Assembly: GCA_951812805.1 (NCBI GenBank)
Contig: CATOSZ010000004.1
Location: forward strand, 1-64,000
DNA: 64,000 nt
Reading direction: 5' to 3'
From: an uncultured Alphaproteobacteria bacterium
GTDB taxonomy: Bacteria; Pseudomonadota; Alphaproteobacteria; GCA-2731375
The notes beneath the pieces are model-generated. The model saw only the letters and a list, made by a program, of their open reading frames with translations. It did no database searches and was not told the DNA's origin. Positions within the stretch are counted from its first letter, which is position 1. Every line of letters begins with the position of its first letter. The translations under genes were made by a program, and so were the position numbers. This document shows, one piece after another, positions 19,878 through 28,222 of this stretch.

Positions 19878-21064
19878 TGCTGCCGCTCGACGGTCTGCGC
19901 ATTATCGCCGTCGAGCAGTACGGCGCCGGGCCCTACGGCACGACGCACCTGGCCGACCTCGGGGCCGAGGTGATCAAGCTCGAGGACCGGGCGCGGGGCG
20001 GCGACATGGCCCGCGACGTCGGGCCCTATTTCCTGGGCGAGAAAGACAGCCAGCTCTACCAGTCGGTCAACCGCAACAAGAAGTCGCTGACCGTCGACCT
20101 CAAGAGCGCGGCGGGCCGGGAGATCCTGCACCGCCTGGCCGGCACGGCGGACGGTTTGCTCTGCAACCTGCGGGGCGACCAGCCGGAAAAGCTCGGCATC
20201 ACCTACGACGACCTGAAGTCGGCCAACCGGGCGATCGTCTGCGCCCACCTCTCGGCCTATGGCCGTGACGGCGCGCGCAAGGGCTGGCCCGGCTACGACT
20301 TCCTGATGCAGGCCGAAAGCGGTTTCATGAGCCTCTCGGGCGAACCGGACGGGCCGCCCGCACGCTTCGGCCTCTCCATGGTCGATTTCATGACCGGGCT
20401 GGCCGCCGCCTTCGCGCTCGTCTCCGGCATCCTCGCCGCCAAGGCGAGCGGCCAGGGCCGCGACATCGACGTCAGCCTGTTCGACGTCGCCATGCACCAG
20501 CTGTCCTATCCCGCCGTCTGGTACATGAATTCCGGCCGGGTGACCTCGCGCATGCCACGCTCCGCCCATCCCTATATCGTGCCCTGCCAGCTCTACCGGA
20601 CGAAGGACGGCTGGATCTACCTGATGTGCCAGACCCACCGGTTCTGGGAACTGGTCTGCGAGAAGATCGGCCGGGCGGACCTGCCGCGCAACCCGGACTA
20701 CCAGGGCTACGAGAACCGCGACGCCCGACGCGACGAGCTGACGGAGATCTTCGACGAGGCTTTGGGGGCCCGCACCACCGCCGAGTGGGTCGACCACTTC
20801 GCCGGCGAAGTCCCCGCCGCCCCGGTACACGACATGGCCGGCGCCCTGGAAAACCCCTATTTCGTCGAGCGCGGGGGCATCTCCGCCCTCGACCATCCCG
20901 ACCTGCCGGGCCTGAAGACGGTGGCCAGTCCCTTCCGCATGAAGGACGACACGATCCCGACCCGCCCGGGCCCGAAACTCGGCCAGCACACCGACGCGCT
21001 GCTCGGCGAATTGGGGTACGACGCGGCGGCGATCCAGGCGCTCAAGGATCAGGACGTGGTCTGA
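19877..21064 (+). CDS. CaiB/BaiF family (class III) CoA-transferase
   Basis: The 395-residue protein moves CoA between carboxylic acids. Family blocks: LDGLRIIAVEQYGAGPY, HLADLGAEVIKLEDR, SVNRNKKSLTVDLKS, AHLSAYG and the segment GYDFLMQAESGFMSLSGEPDGPP, whose Asp (about residue 139) is the expected catalytic residue. It is coupled to the acyl-CoA dehydrogenase by TGATG. In this operon it would activate the acid or pass CoA from succinyl-CoA or acetyl-CoA. Its last 16 bp overlap the convergent higA-like gene. Confidence 0.9.
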   Translation: MLPLDGLRIIAVEQYGAGPYGTTHLADLGAEVIKLEDRARGGDMARDVGPYFLGEKDSQLYQSVNRNKKSLTVDLKSAAGREILHRLAGTADGLLCNLRGDQPEKLGITYDDLKSANRAIVCAHLSAYGRDGARKGWPGYDFLMQAESGFMSLSGEPDGPPARFGLSMVDFMTGLAAAFALVSGILAAKASGQGRDIDVSLFDVAMHQLSYPAVWYMNSGRVTSRMPRSAHPYIVPCQLYRTKDGWIYLMCQTHRFWELVCEKIGRADLPRNPDYQGYENRDARRDELTEIFDEALGARTTAEWVDHFAGEVPAAPVHDMAGALENPYFVERGGISALDHPDLPGLKTVASPFRMKDDTIPTRPGPKLGQHTDALLGELGYDAAAIQALKDQDVV

Positions 21065-21384
21065 GCATGGGGCCCCGGCGCCAGGGGCTGGATGACGCGG
21101 AGAGCCTTGGCCAAGTCCGAACCGCGACGTTCGGCTTCGATCTGCGCGGCCCTCAGATCGTAATGACCTTGCAAATCGATCCAGTACTCGGGCGAAAGCC
21201 CGAAGTAGCGGGATAAGCGGAGCGCCGTATCCGCCGTGATGGCGCGACGCCCTGCGACGATCTCACTTATTCGATTGCCCGGAACACCAATCGCCAGCGC
21301 AAGCGCGTTGGAACTCAGTCCGAGCGGCACCATAAATTCTTCCTTGAGGATGTCCCCGGGATGGATCGGACTGAGCCTGGTCAT
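21049..21384 (-). CDS. higA: HigA-family antitoxin (XRE DNA-binding), toxin partner lost
   Basis: The 111-residue protein begins RLSPIHPGDILKEEFMVPLGLSSNALALAIGVPGNRISEIVAGRRAITADTALRLSRYFG, the typical HigA start followed by a helix-turn-helix. It would bind its own promoter and neutralise HigB. I start it at the ATG at 21384; a TTG two codons earlier is also possible. The stop of a truncated higB lies at 21387-21389, immediately before it, as in a normal higBA operon. Because higB is a stump, the antitoxin is now an orphan and may have lost its normal promoter too. Confidence 0.88.
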   Translation of the reverse strand: MTRLSPIHPGDILKEEFMVPLGLSSNALALAIGVPGNRISEIVAGRRAITADTALRLSRYFGLSPEYWIDLQGHYDLRAAQIEAERRGSDLAKALRVIQPLAPGPHAQTTS

Positions 21385-21386
21385 CT

Positions 21387-21455
21387 TCAACCCCTATGAT
21401 AGTCGATGACTTCCACATCGTGCGCACCGTCGTCACACCAGAATAATCTATCATA
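21387..21455 (-). pseudogene. higB: 3' remnant of a higB toxin gene
   Basis: The frame before higA reads YDRLFWCDDGAHDVEVIDYHRG then stop, which matches the C-terminal end of RelE/HigB toxins (the WxDG-AxDVEIVDYH motif). About 70 codons of the usual 92 are missing. The frame is cut at 21455/21456, exactly where the 68-bp palindromic repeat begins. Confidence 0.72.
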
Positions 21456-21523
21456 GGGGTCAGGTCTTGTATTTTGCCTACTTGTGAGTTCGGTGATAAA
21501 GGCAAAGAGCAAAGCCTGACCCC
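21456..21523. repeat. 68-bp palindromic repeat element, copy A
   Basis: Two 24-bp arms (21456-21479 and 21500-21523, 19 of 24 bases complementary) flank a 20-nt centre. The outer arm sequence is GGGGTCAGG, and both arms reach TTTGCCT at the inner end. A second 68-bp copy lies at 41457-41524 in the opposite orientation. It sits at the break between the higB stump and an IS66 remnant. Confidence 0.85.
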
Positions 21524-21596
21524 AATTTCTAGGGGCGCCGCGCTCCTGTCGGTCTCAGGGAGACCTTCATCATCCAAAAGCAAAGCCGTGCCTATC
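21524..21596 (-). pseudogene. Remnant of a divergent IS66 tnpA (distal piece)
   Basis: Read on the minus strand and joined across the inserted IS66 to 24137-24241, this piece encodes MSLKIGTALLLDDEGLPET, similar to SLKMGTSLMVDEEDLPAGD of the intact IS66 TnpA. The rest of that older element is gone. The piece ends at the palindromic repeat. Positions 21589-21596 (TGCCTATC) are the target duplication of the younger IS66. Confidence 0.7.
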
Positions 21597-21658
21597 GTAC
21601 GCATCCGGCCAAGACCACGGTCGGCTCGGATTGACGGAGCGCGGCTGCGGGGAACGGA

Positions 21659-23218
21659 TCAGGCGGCGATGTTGTTGGGTGTCGCGGCTTTCCAGTTCCA
21701 GGGCAGGAGTTGGTCGATCGCCTTTGCCGGATGGTCGTTGATGCGGCGCAGCACGTCTTCGAACCAGGCGCGAGGGTCGACGTCGTTGAGGCGGGCGGTT
21801 TCGATCAGGGTGTAGACGGCGGCGGCGCGCTCGGCGCCCCGGTCGGAACCGGCGAAGGTCCAGTTGCGCCGGCCGACGGCGATGCCCCGGAGCGCGCGCT
21901 CGGCGGCATTGTTGGTGAGGCAGATGCGACCGTCGGCCAGGAACGCCGTGAAGCTCGGCCAGCGCTTGAGCATGTAATCCATGGCCTTGGCGACGGCGCT
22001 GCCCGAGGACAGTTTGGCGCGTTCCGTCCGCATCCATTTCCCGAGGTCGTCGACCAGTGGGCGGACGCGGGCCCGGCGGATCCCGCGACGGCGCTCCGCC
22101 GTGTCGCCGTTGATCTCGGCCTCGATGGCGAAGATCTCGTCGATGCGGCGCACCGCGTCGCGGGCCATCGGCGCCCGGATCGCCTTGCCGAGATCGGCCA
22201 GCTCGAAGAACTTGCGCCGGCTGTGAGCCCAGCACGAGGCCTCGATAAGCGGCGCCGGTTGGCGTCCCTTCGCATAGAGGGCGTTGAAGCCGCTGTAGGC
22301 ATCGGCCTGGAGGATGCCGGACCAGACCTCCAGATGACCCCGGGGATGCCGGCCGGCCCGATCCCGGGAGTAGAAGTAGAGCGCCGCCGGCGGGTCGCTG
22401 CCGGCGAAGGGACGGTCGTCGCGGACGTAGGTCCAGATCCTGCCCTTGACCGTCTTCTTCCTGGCCAGCACCGGCACCGGCGTCTCGTCGCCATGCAGCC
22501 GTTCGGCGGCCAGCACATGGGCCCGGATGCGCTCGTGCAACGGCCGAAGCGTGGCGCAGCAGGCGCCGACCCAATCCGCCAAGGTCGAGACGTCGAGCTC
22601 GATACCCTCGGCGGCGAAGGCCCGGCTCTGCCGGGTGAGCGGCAGGTGCATGGCGAACTTGTCGTTGAGGACCGTCGCCAGCAGGCCGGGACCGGCGCGC
22701 CCGCGCGGGATCGCGTGGTGCGGCGCCGGCGGCTGGCTGATCGTCTCGCAGGCCCGGCAGCTGAACTTCTCCCGCACCGTCTGCACCACCTTCCACTGGC
22801 GGGGCACCAGCTCCAGGCTCTCGGTGACGTCTTCCCCGAGCTTCACCAGCTTGTCGCCACCGCAGCAAGAGCAGAACTCGGGGCCGGGCAGCACGACCCG
22901 CTCGCGCGGCAGGTGGGCCGGCAGCGGCGCCCGCTTGGGCTTGCGTCGGGTGAAGCCGCGCACCGTCGTGCCGTCGTCGGCCTCGCCCGGGCCCGCGCTC
23001 TCGGCCGTCGCCGTCTCCAGCTCCTCAAGTTGCAGTTCCAGCTGCTCCAGCAGGTGGGCGCCACGCTCGGAGGAACGGCCATACTGCTCGCGGCGCAGCT
23101 TGGCGATCTGCAGCTTCAGATGTTCGACTTCCAGTTCGGCCCGCGTCCGTGCCGCCCGTTCCTCGGCCAGGGCGTCGCGCAGGCGGGCGTTCTCTTCGAG
23201 GACATCGGCGCTGGTCAT
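21659..23218 (-). CDS. tnpC: IS66 transposase TnpC
   Basis: The 519-residue DDE transposase has an N-terminal leucine-rich coiled-coil (about residues 1-50, RDALAEERAARTRAELEVEHL), then a zinc-binding segment (FCSCCGGD and SCRACE). The catalytic core follows with LHGDETPVPVL (first Asp), LQADAYSGFNAL (second Asp) and LTNNAAERALRGIAVGRRNW (Glu). All motifs are present and the frame is intact, so it could be active. It lies 71 bp downstream of tnpB. Confidence 0.95.
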   Translation of the reverse strand: MTSADVLEENARLRDALAEERAARTRAELEVEHLKLQIAKLRREQYGRSSERGAHLLEQLELQLEELETATAESAGPGEADDGTTVRGFTRRKPKRAPLPAHLPRERVVLPGPEFCSCCGGDKLVKLGEDVTESLELVPRQWKVVQTVREKFSCRACETISQPPAPHHAIPRGRAGPGLLATVLNDKFAMHLPLTRQSRAFAAEGIELDVSTLADWVGACCATLRPLHERIRAHVLAAERLHGDETPVPVLARKKTVKGRIWTYVRDDRPFAGSDPPAALYFYSRDRAGRHPRGHLEVWSGILQADAYSGFNALYAKGRQPAPLIEASCWAHSRRKFFELADLGKAIRAPMARDAVRRIDEIFAIEAEINGDTAERRRGIRRARVRPLVDDLGKWMRTERAKLSSGSAVAKAMDYMLKRWPSFTAFLADGRICLTNNAAERALRGIAVGRRNWTFAGSDRGAERAAAVYTLIETARLNDVDPRAWFEDVLRRINDHPAKAIDQLLPWNWKAATPNNIAA

Positions 23219-23289
23219 GGGCGGGAGTGAATCAGACCCCGCGCCCGCCCGCCAGACCTATTGCGCCGACCGAGTCGATATGCCGCGCC

Positions 23290-23640
23290 TCAGCCCGCCC
23301 GCTCCGGACGCCGGGTCAAGCGCGGGTGACGCCAGTCGATCCCGTCCAGCATGTAGGCCAGCTGCGCCGAAGAGATCGCCACGGCGCCCCCGCCATGAGC
23401 CGCCGGCCAGACGAAGCGGCCGTGCTCCAAGCGCTTGGCATAAAGCGACATGCCCACCCCGTCGTGCCACAGGATCTTCAACAGATCGCCCCGACGGCCC
23501 CGGAAGACAAACAGGTCACCCGCATGCGGGTCCCGGCCCAACGCCTCCTGGACCTGCAAGGCCAGCGTGTTCATGCCGCGACGCATGTCCGTCACGCCCG
23601 AGGCCAGCCACACCCGCACATCGCCGCGAACCGGGATCAT
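23290..23640 (-). CDS. tnpB: IS66 accessory protein TnpB
   Basis: The 116-residue IS66 Orf2 protein has the family signature LASGVTDMRRGMNTLALQVQ and LFVFRGRRGDLLKILWHDGVGMSLYAKRLE. Its function is needed for efficient IS66 transposition but is biochemically unclear. The start overlaps the tnpA stop by 4 nt, indicating translational coupling. Confidence 0.95.
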   Translation of the reverse strand: MIPVRGDVRVWLASGVTDMRRGMNTLALQVQEALGRDPHAGDLFVFRGRRGDLLKILWHDGVGMSLYAKRLEHGRFVWPAAHGGGAVAISSAQLAYMLDGIDWRHPRLTRRPERAG

Positions 23641-24056
23641 CGCCGCGCCAGGGCCGAGAACACCCGGCCAAGCGCCGAGGCGTCCACGCCCGCGTCCACC
23701 ATCACCCGCGCGCCGCAGCCGAGCTCGATCGTCATTCGCCCCGACCCGACCGACGGAGCCGGCGCCGAGGGACCCCGCTCGTCCGCCACCACGGTCACCG
23801 GAACCAGGCCGCCGGCACCGCCCAGCAAACCCTCGCGGTAGAGCTTGCGCCAGGCGAACACCTGGTTCGCGTTCACATCGTGCCGACGCGCCACCACCGA
23901 TGCCGACGCGCCCGGCTCCAGGCTCTCCAGGACAATCCGACGCTTCTCCGCCAAAGGCCAGCGACGCCGGGGCTGGGACGCCGTGCGCCTGTCGCCGGCA
24001 GGGAGATCTTCTTCGTCCACCATCAAACTCGTACCCATCTTCAAACTCGTGGACAC
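23637..24056 (-). CDS. tnpA: IS66 accessory protein TnpA
   Basis: The roughly 139-residue protein has a helix-turn-helix (ASVVARRHDVNANQVFAWRKLYREG, about residues 50-75) and belongs to IS66 Orf1. The start is uncertain. I chose the GTG at 24056 because the older IS66 remnant has an ATG at the equivalent place; GTG 24071 and ATG 24038 are alternatives. It is coupled to tnpB. Confidence 0.85.
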   Translation of the reverse strand: MSTSLKMGTSLMVDEEDLPAGDRRTASQPRRRWPLAEKRRIVLESLEPGASASVVARRHDVNANQVFAWRKLYREGLLGGAGGLVPVTVVADERGPSAPAPSVGSGRMTIELGCGARVMVDAGVDASALGRVFSALARR

Positions 24057-24136
24057 GAACGAAGTGCCCACTTCAGAAGAGGGGAGACTCGGAAATTACC
24101 GGAGCACCGACAAGGCGGTGCTCACCGGATGCGTAC

Positions 24137-24241
24137 TGCCTATCTTCAAACTCATGTACATGAGGGAAGTGCCCACTTCAGAAGATGTGGCACTCCAAAA
24201 TCACGTGATCCCAGACAAGGTGGTGCTCACCAAGTGTGTAC
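24137..24241 (-). repeat. Left end of the older, interrupted IS66
   Basis: This stretch is a diverged copy of the left end of the intact IS66 (24035-24136), offset by 105 bp. It shares the terminal GTAC...TTGGTGAGCACC-type end, the leader GAAGTGGGCACTTC and the tnpA start. It is what remains of an earlier IS66 on this side, and its outer end is near 24241. Confidence 0.75.
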
Positions 24242-24367
24242 GGCAAAGCCCGTGCCCCGTGCGGAATCAATGAAGCCAACATGTATCTTAGCACTTGATC
24301 TTACGCCAATATCGGGTGGTGTCATAATCGAGTTTTGAAGATCGAATTTCGCACATGGCATTGTTTG

Positions 24368-24396
24368 AAAAACGGGGCCGCCAATTAGCGGCCCCG
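24368..24396 (-). terminator. Rho-independent terminator of the 32-aa peptide gene
   Basis: On the minus strand a perfect 9-bp stem CGGGGCCGC / GCGGCCCCG with a 6-nt loop is followed by TTTTT. It lies 7 bp after the stop of the small ORF. A short A-run on the other side means it may also act on plus-strand transcripts. Confidence 0.82.
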
Positions 24397-24403
24397 AAAA
24401 AGG

Positions 24404-24502
24404 TCATCGACCTTTATTGTGTAGCGTCAAGTACAGGGTCAAAATAGCAGCAACTGCTGCTATAATATCTGACACTTGAGCTAAGACCGAGAGGTCCAGC
24501 AT
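24404..24502 (-). CDS. 32-aa single-pass membrane peptide
   Basis: A 33-codon frame encodes a peptide beginning MLDLSVLAQVSDIIAAVAAI and ending LTLYLTLHNKGR. It has an acidic start, one hydrophobic helix (about residues 5-26) and a basic tail. A GAAAGGAAG ribosome-binding site lies 5 nt before the ATG and a strong terminator follows the stop, so it looks like a real monocistronic gene. Size and topology resemble type I toxin peptides and other small membrane proteins, but no family is recognised and no antisense RNA was identified. The surrounding DNA is lower in GC than the chromosome. Confidence 0.6.
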   Translation of the reverse strand: MLDLSVLAQVSDIIAAVAAILTLYLTLHNKGR

Positions 24503-24944
24503 AACGCTTCCTTTCAGTTACGTTATGCTCACTTTTGTGCATCAGGCTGAGCGTATCCCTAGGCTAAGGCAATCGTTCAATCTGTCAGGATATCTAAGGG
24601 GTGCTCTAAGTCCCATAGACATGTGGTGAATCCCTTGCACTAAGAATACATAATCTGGATAATCAGGACTTCAACCCTTCCACAGCAGCTCCAGCCGCCG
24701 GTCGAAGCAGAGCCTTAGAGAACCTGCCTCGCTTCACCCATCGGGTGCGCCATCCCAAGTCTTCCATAGGAGCATCAACCAAGGCCGGGTCAGGTATTGA
24801 ATGTTGAGTTTCGGGCGTCGTAACCCATAGCCGCGGCGCATCCCATCCGGGTGCGGCGATAATTCGCATAGCGGATCACATCAACCCGACCCGCCGTCCG
24901 GCTAGAATGGAGGACCCTCGGCAACTCCGAAAAGGACTCCTCTC
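24503..24944. other. Gene-poor, lower-GC gap
   Basis: No convincing gene was found. A 68-codon minus-strand frame at 24663-24869 has no ribosome-binding site and no recognisable family. The 5' part should hold the promoter of the 32-aa peptide gene. The lower GC and IS remnants to the left suggest acquired DNA. Confidence 0.5.
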
Positions 24945-25754
24945 ATGGCCCAGGCAAAACGCACCCCCACGAGCGACGTCGCGGAACCCGAAAGCTACGA
25001 CTGGCGGGCGATCATCGGCGGGCTCGATCGCTATCTCCGGCTGCGGACGACGCCGATCGGGATGAAGCTGTTCCGCACCGTGGAAGAGATGGAGGCGATC
25101 CCGCGTATTCGCCGGCCGCGCAACGTGCATACCACTGACCAGATCGTCGCCCAGGCGAGCCGGTTGAACTGGACCGTCGGCATCACCGGCGACGACCTCG
25201 TCGGCGCGCAATGCCGGGCCGTCATCGGGCTCGGCAAGCAGGACCGGGAGTGGAAGTCGGGCGCCCATATGGCCGGCGTCTGGTACAAGACGAAGAAGGA
25301 CGCCGCCGCACACCAGCGCGCCATGGACGTGGTCCCGCACGGGCGCTATCAGGCGCTCGCCGTCTCGCCGCTGGTCACCGGCCGGCTCGACCCGCCGGAC
25401 ATCGCCATGATCTATGCGACGCCGGCGCAGATGATCCTCTTCATCAACGGCCTGCAGTGGACCGGTTACAAGAAGCTGGAATGGGGCTGTGTGGGGGAGA
25501 GCGCCTGTGCAGACAGCTGGGGCCGGGCGCTGGCGACGGGGGAGCCGAGCCTGTCGCTGCCCTGCTTCGCCGAGCGGCGCTACGGCGGGGTGATGGAGGA
25601 CGAGCTGCTGATCGCCCTGCCGCCGCGCTACCTGCCGAAGGTGATCGAGGGCCTGGCCGCCCTCTCGGCCAACGGGCTGCGCTATCCGATCCCGCAGTAC
25701 GGTATCCAGGGCGACGTCCGCGCCGGCATGGCGGCGAGCTACGGCGAGCGCTGA
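24945..25754 (+). CDS. DUF169 family protein
   Basis: The 269-residue protein shows the DUF169 (COG2043-type) pattern: TTPIGMKLFRT near residue 36, ALAVSPL, PDIAMIYATPAQMILFINGLQW, then GCVGESACADSW with two cysteines (about residues 182-193) and LPCFAERRYGG. These proteins are soluble and of unknown function; the conserved cysteines suggest metal or redox chemistry. The ATG follows AAAAGGA. Its last 16 bp overlap the convergent CoA-ligase gene. Confidence 0.83.
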   Translation: MAQAKRTPTSDVAEPESYDWRAIIGGLDRYLRLRTTPIGMKLFRTVEEMEAIPRIRRPRNVHTTDQIVAQASRLNWTVGITGDDLVGAQCRAVIGLGKQDREWKSGAHMAGVWYKTKKDAAAHQRAMDVVPHGRYQALAVSPLVTGRLDPPDIAMIYATPAQMILFINGLQWTGYKKLEWGCVGESACADSWGRALATGEPSLSLPCFAERRYGGVMEDELLIALPPRYLPKVIEGLAALSANGLRYPIPQYGIQGDVRAGMAASYGER

Positions 25755-27847
25755 GCGAGGAAGGCTTCGCGCCCGGCGAACGCCGCCAGCGCGCGGGCCG
25801 CGCCCTCGACCGAGTCGAGTACCGGCAGGCCGCGGGTGGCGGCCCGGGCGGCGAGGCGCTGCTTCTCCGCCTCGATTTCACCCGAGCCGTCGGAGCGCAG
25901 GACCAGCACGACGTGGCCTGCCCCCGCCCCCTTCCCCACCGTCGCCTCGATGGCGTCCATCAATATGCCCATCAGGTCGAGTTCCCGGTAGCCCATGATC
26001 ACCGGCATGTTGAGATTGACCAGCAGCGCGTCCGGGGCGCCGGCGGCCTGGACCGCGCTCAGAATGCGTTCCGCAAGGCCGCCGCCGTCGCGGGCCAGCG
26101 CGTTTGCCGGCACGTCGATCGGATTGGCCAGGCTGGCCCCGGCCGGGAGGTCGATGGCGGCGAGCGCCGGATGCTCGAGCCGCGGCACCTCGAGGCCCTG
26201 GGCGGCGAGCGCGTCGACCGCCAGCACGCCGGCACCGCCGCCGTTGCCGAACAGCACGACCCGCCGGGTCGCCCGCGCGCCCGGCGTCAGGCGGTCGGCG
26301 AGCAACAGCGTATCGAGGAAGCCGTCGAGACTGTCGGCCTGCAGCGTGCCGGTCTGCCGACAGAGCGCCGTCCAGGCCCGCTGGTCGCCGGCGAGCGCGC
26401 CGGTATGGCTGCGGGCCGCCCGGGCGCCGGCACCACTGACCCCGCCCGGCAGCAGGACCACCGGCTTGGCCGCACCGGCGGCACGCAGCGCCTCGAACAT
26501 CGCCCGGCCGCGCGGCGCGTCCTCCAGGTAGAGGCCGATCGCCGACGTCTCCGGGTCGGCGAGAAACCAGGGCAGCAGCTCCGCCGGGCCGAGATCGGCG
26601 GCGTTGCCCATGGTGACCACCGCGCGAAAGCCCAGACCCTTGCGGGCGCCGAGCCGCACCATGTCCATGGACAGGCCGCCGCTCTGGCTGAGGACGGCGA
26701 TACCGCCCGATGCCGCGGGCGCCTCGGCCATGTAGGTCAGCCGTGCCGCGGGCGCATGCACGCCGAGACAGTTGGGGCCGAGCATCCGGGCACCGCCCGC
26801 CCGCGCCGCGTTCGCCAACGCCGTCTGGGCCGCGCGCCCATCGTCCTCGAAGCCGCTCGCCATCACCTGCGCGAAGGCGACGTTGCCGTCCGCTTCGCGC
26901 AGGACCGAGGGCGCTTGCGCGGCGCCGACCGCGACGTAGGCATAGTCGATTCCTCCCGGCACCGCGCCCAGGCTCGGCCAGGCGGGCAGGCCTTCGATCT
27001 CGGCGGCGCTCGGGTGGATGGGCGCGATCTCGCCCGCGAAACCGAAGTCGCGCAGCCAGCGGATATAGCGGTTGCCGTGGGTCACGCCGCGCGCCGAGGC
27101 CCCGGCGACGGCGACCCGCGCCGGCGCCAGCAGCGGCGTTAGATCCGGCGCCGGCGGTATCGCCGTCTCCTCGGGTGCATCCTCCAGGCGGACGACGGCG
27201 TCGACGATCCGCGCGCCCCGCTCGGCGACGATGATCGGGTTGATGTCGATTTCGGAAATGACATCGAGATGACGAAGCAAGACACCGTCGGCCCCGCCGA
27301 GCGCCAGCATCGCCTGGATCAGCGCCTCGCGGTCCAGCGCCGGCCGCCCCCGTGCGCCGGTCAGCAGCGAGGCGCCGCGCAACTCGGCCAGCATGGCTTC
27401 GGCATCGGCTGAATCGATCGGCGCGATGCGTAGCGCGACGTCGGCCATGGTTTCGACGAACAGCCCGCCCAGCCCGACCAACAGCAACGGCCCGAAGCGG
27501 GGATGGCGCAAGCCGCCGAGGATCATTTCCAGGCCCGGGGCCGCCATCTCCTCGACCAGATAGGCCTCGGCCGCCGGCATCTCGCCAAGCGCCGCGCGTA
27601 CGGCATCGACGTCGGGCAGACCCAGCCGGACGCCGCCGATATCGCTCTTGTGCGCGATCTCGCGGGAGAGCAGCTTCAGCGCATAAGGCGCCCGCAAGTC
27701 GTCGAGCGCCCCCGCGCCATCGGGCGCGAGGCGGCGGCCGGCCGGCACCTCCAGGCCGAAATCGGCGAGCAGCGCCTTGCTCTCCGCCTCGTCCAGTTGC
27801 GCGGCACCGGCCCGGCGGGCGGCGTCGAGGATGTCGCCGGCGCGCAC
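25739..27847 (-). CDS. ADP-forming acyl-CoA synthetase (acetate--CoA ligase family), fused subunits
   Basis: The 702-residue single-chain enzyme makes acyl-CoA with ATP, releasing ADP and phosphate. The ATP-grasp (beta) domain comes first (residues about 1-225, ALKLLSREIAHKSDIGGVRLGL). A CoA-binding Rossmann domain follows (ARVAVAGASARGVTHGNRYIRWL), then a ligase domain with the phospho-His segment ARAARSHTGALAGDQRAW. The domain order is the reverse of the common alpha-beta fusion. The GTG start overlaps the carboxylase stop by one base, so it is the last gene of the operon. The IS481-type insertion upstream may reduce its expression. Confidence 0.88.
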   Translation of the reverse strand: MRAGDILDAARRAGAAQLDEAESKALLADFGLEVPAGRRLAPDGAGALDDLRAPYALKLLSREIAHKSDIGGVRLGLPDVDAVRAALGEMPAAEAYLVEEMAAPGLEMILGGLRHPRFGPLLLVGLGGLFVETMADVALRIAPIDSADAEAMLAELRGASLLTGARGRPALDREALIQAMLALGGADGVLLRHLDVISEIDINPIIVAERGARIVDAVVRLEDAPEETAIPPAPDLTPLLAPARVAVAGASARGVTHGNRYIRWLRDFGFAGEIAPIHPSAAEIEGLPAWPSLGAVPGGIDYAYVAVGAAQAPSVLREADGNVAFAQVMASGFEDDGRAAQTALANAARAGGARMLGPNCLGVHAPAARLTYMAEAPAASGGIAVLSQSGGLSMDMVRLGARKGLGFRAVVTMGNAADLGPAELLPWFLADPETSAIGLYLEDAPRGRAMFEALRAAGAAKPVVLLPGGVSGAGARAARSHTGALAGDQRAWTALCRQTGTLQADSLDGFLDTLLLADRLTPGARATRRVVLFGNGGGAGVLAVDALAAQGLEVPRLEHPALAAIDLPAGASLANPIDVPANALARDGGGLAERILSAVQAAGAPDALLVNLNMPVIMGYRELDLMGILMDAIEATVGKGAGAGHVVLVLRSDGSGEIEAEKQRLAARAATRGLPVLDSVEGAARALAAFAGREAFLAQRSP

Positions 27848-28222
27848 TAGAAGCTGGTCGGCCAGTTGGCCAGGCGATGATGGCCGATGCCGCCGGTCGT
27901 CCGATCGAAGTGCACGGCGAGCGCGTCGATCAGATAGTCCCGGGTCTCGCGCGGATCGATCACCGCCTGGGCCTCGTACAGTCCGGCGAGCGGCCAGGCC
28001 GCACTCTCCGCCTGCAGCTCGGCGACCAGTTCGGCAAAGCGTTCGGGATCATCCTCCGGGCCGACGCCGTGCAGCACGTTGACGCCGACGCCCGGATCCA
28101 TGAAGCCGTAGTCGGCGGTCGGCCAGCAGGCGACCTCGTCGGAGTTGCGCCCGCCGCCCATGTTGAGGAAGGCCTGCCCGTAGTTCTTGCGGAGCGTGAT
28201 GGAGATCCGCGGCACCGTGACC

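Larger units (their letters stand above)
21597..24136 (-). mobile_element. Complete IS66-family insertion sequence, 2540 bp
   Basis: The two ends carry inverted repeats that both begin GTACGCATCCGG (plus strand at 21597, minus strand at 24136). They are flanked by a perfect 8-bp target duplication, TGCCTATC, at 21589-21596 and 24137-24144; 8 bp is the known IS66 duplication length. It holds tnpA, tnpB and tnpC in standard order. It is inserted in the leader/tnpA start of an older, related IS66. Confidence 0.93.

Noticed and set aside
24035..24244. A 105-bp tandem repeat as a regulatory duplication upstream of IS66 tnpA
   Set aside because: Target duplications show that one unit is inside the intact IS66 and the other belongs to an older IS66 remnant.
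24785..24800. A third copy of the palindromic element (GGGTCAGGTATTG)
   Set aside because: Only part of one arm matches and no partner arm is present.
24663..24869. 68-codon minus-strand frame as a gene
   Set aside because: No ribosome-binding site, no recognisable family and no coupling to neighbours; cannot be supported.
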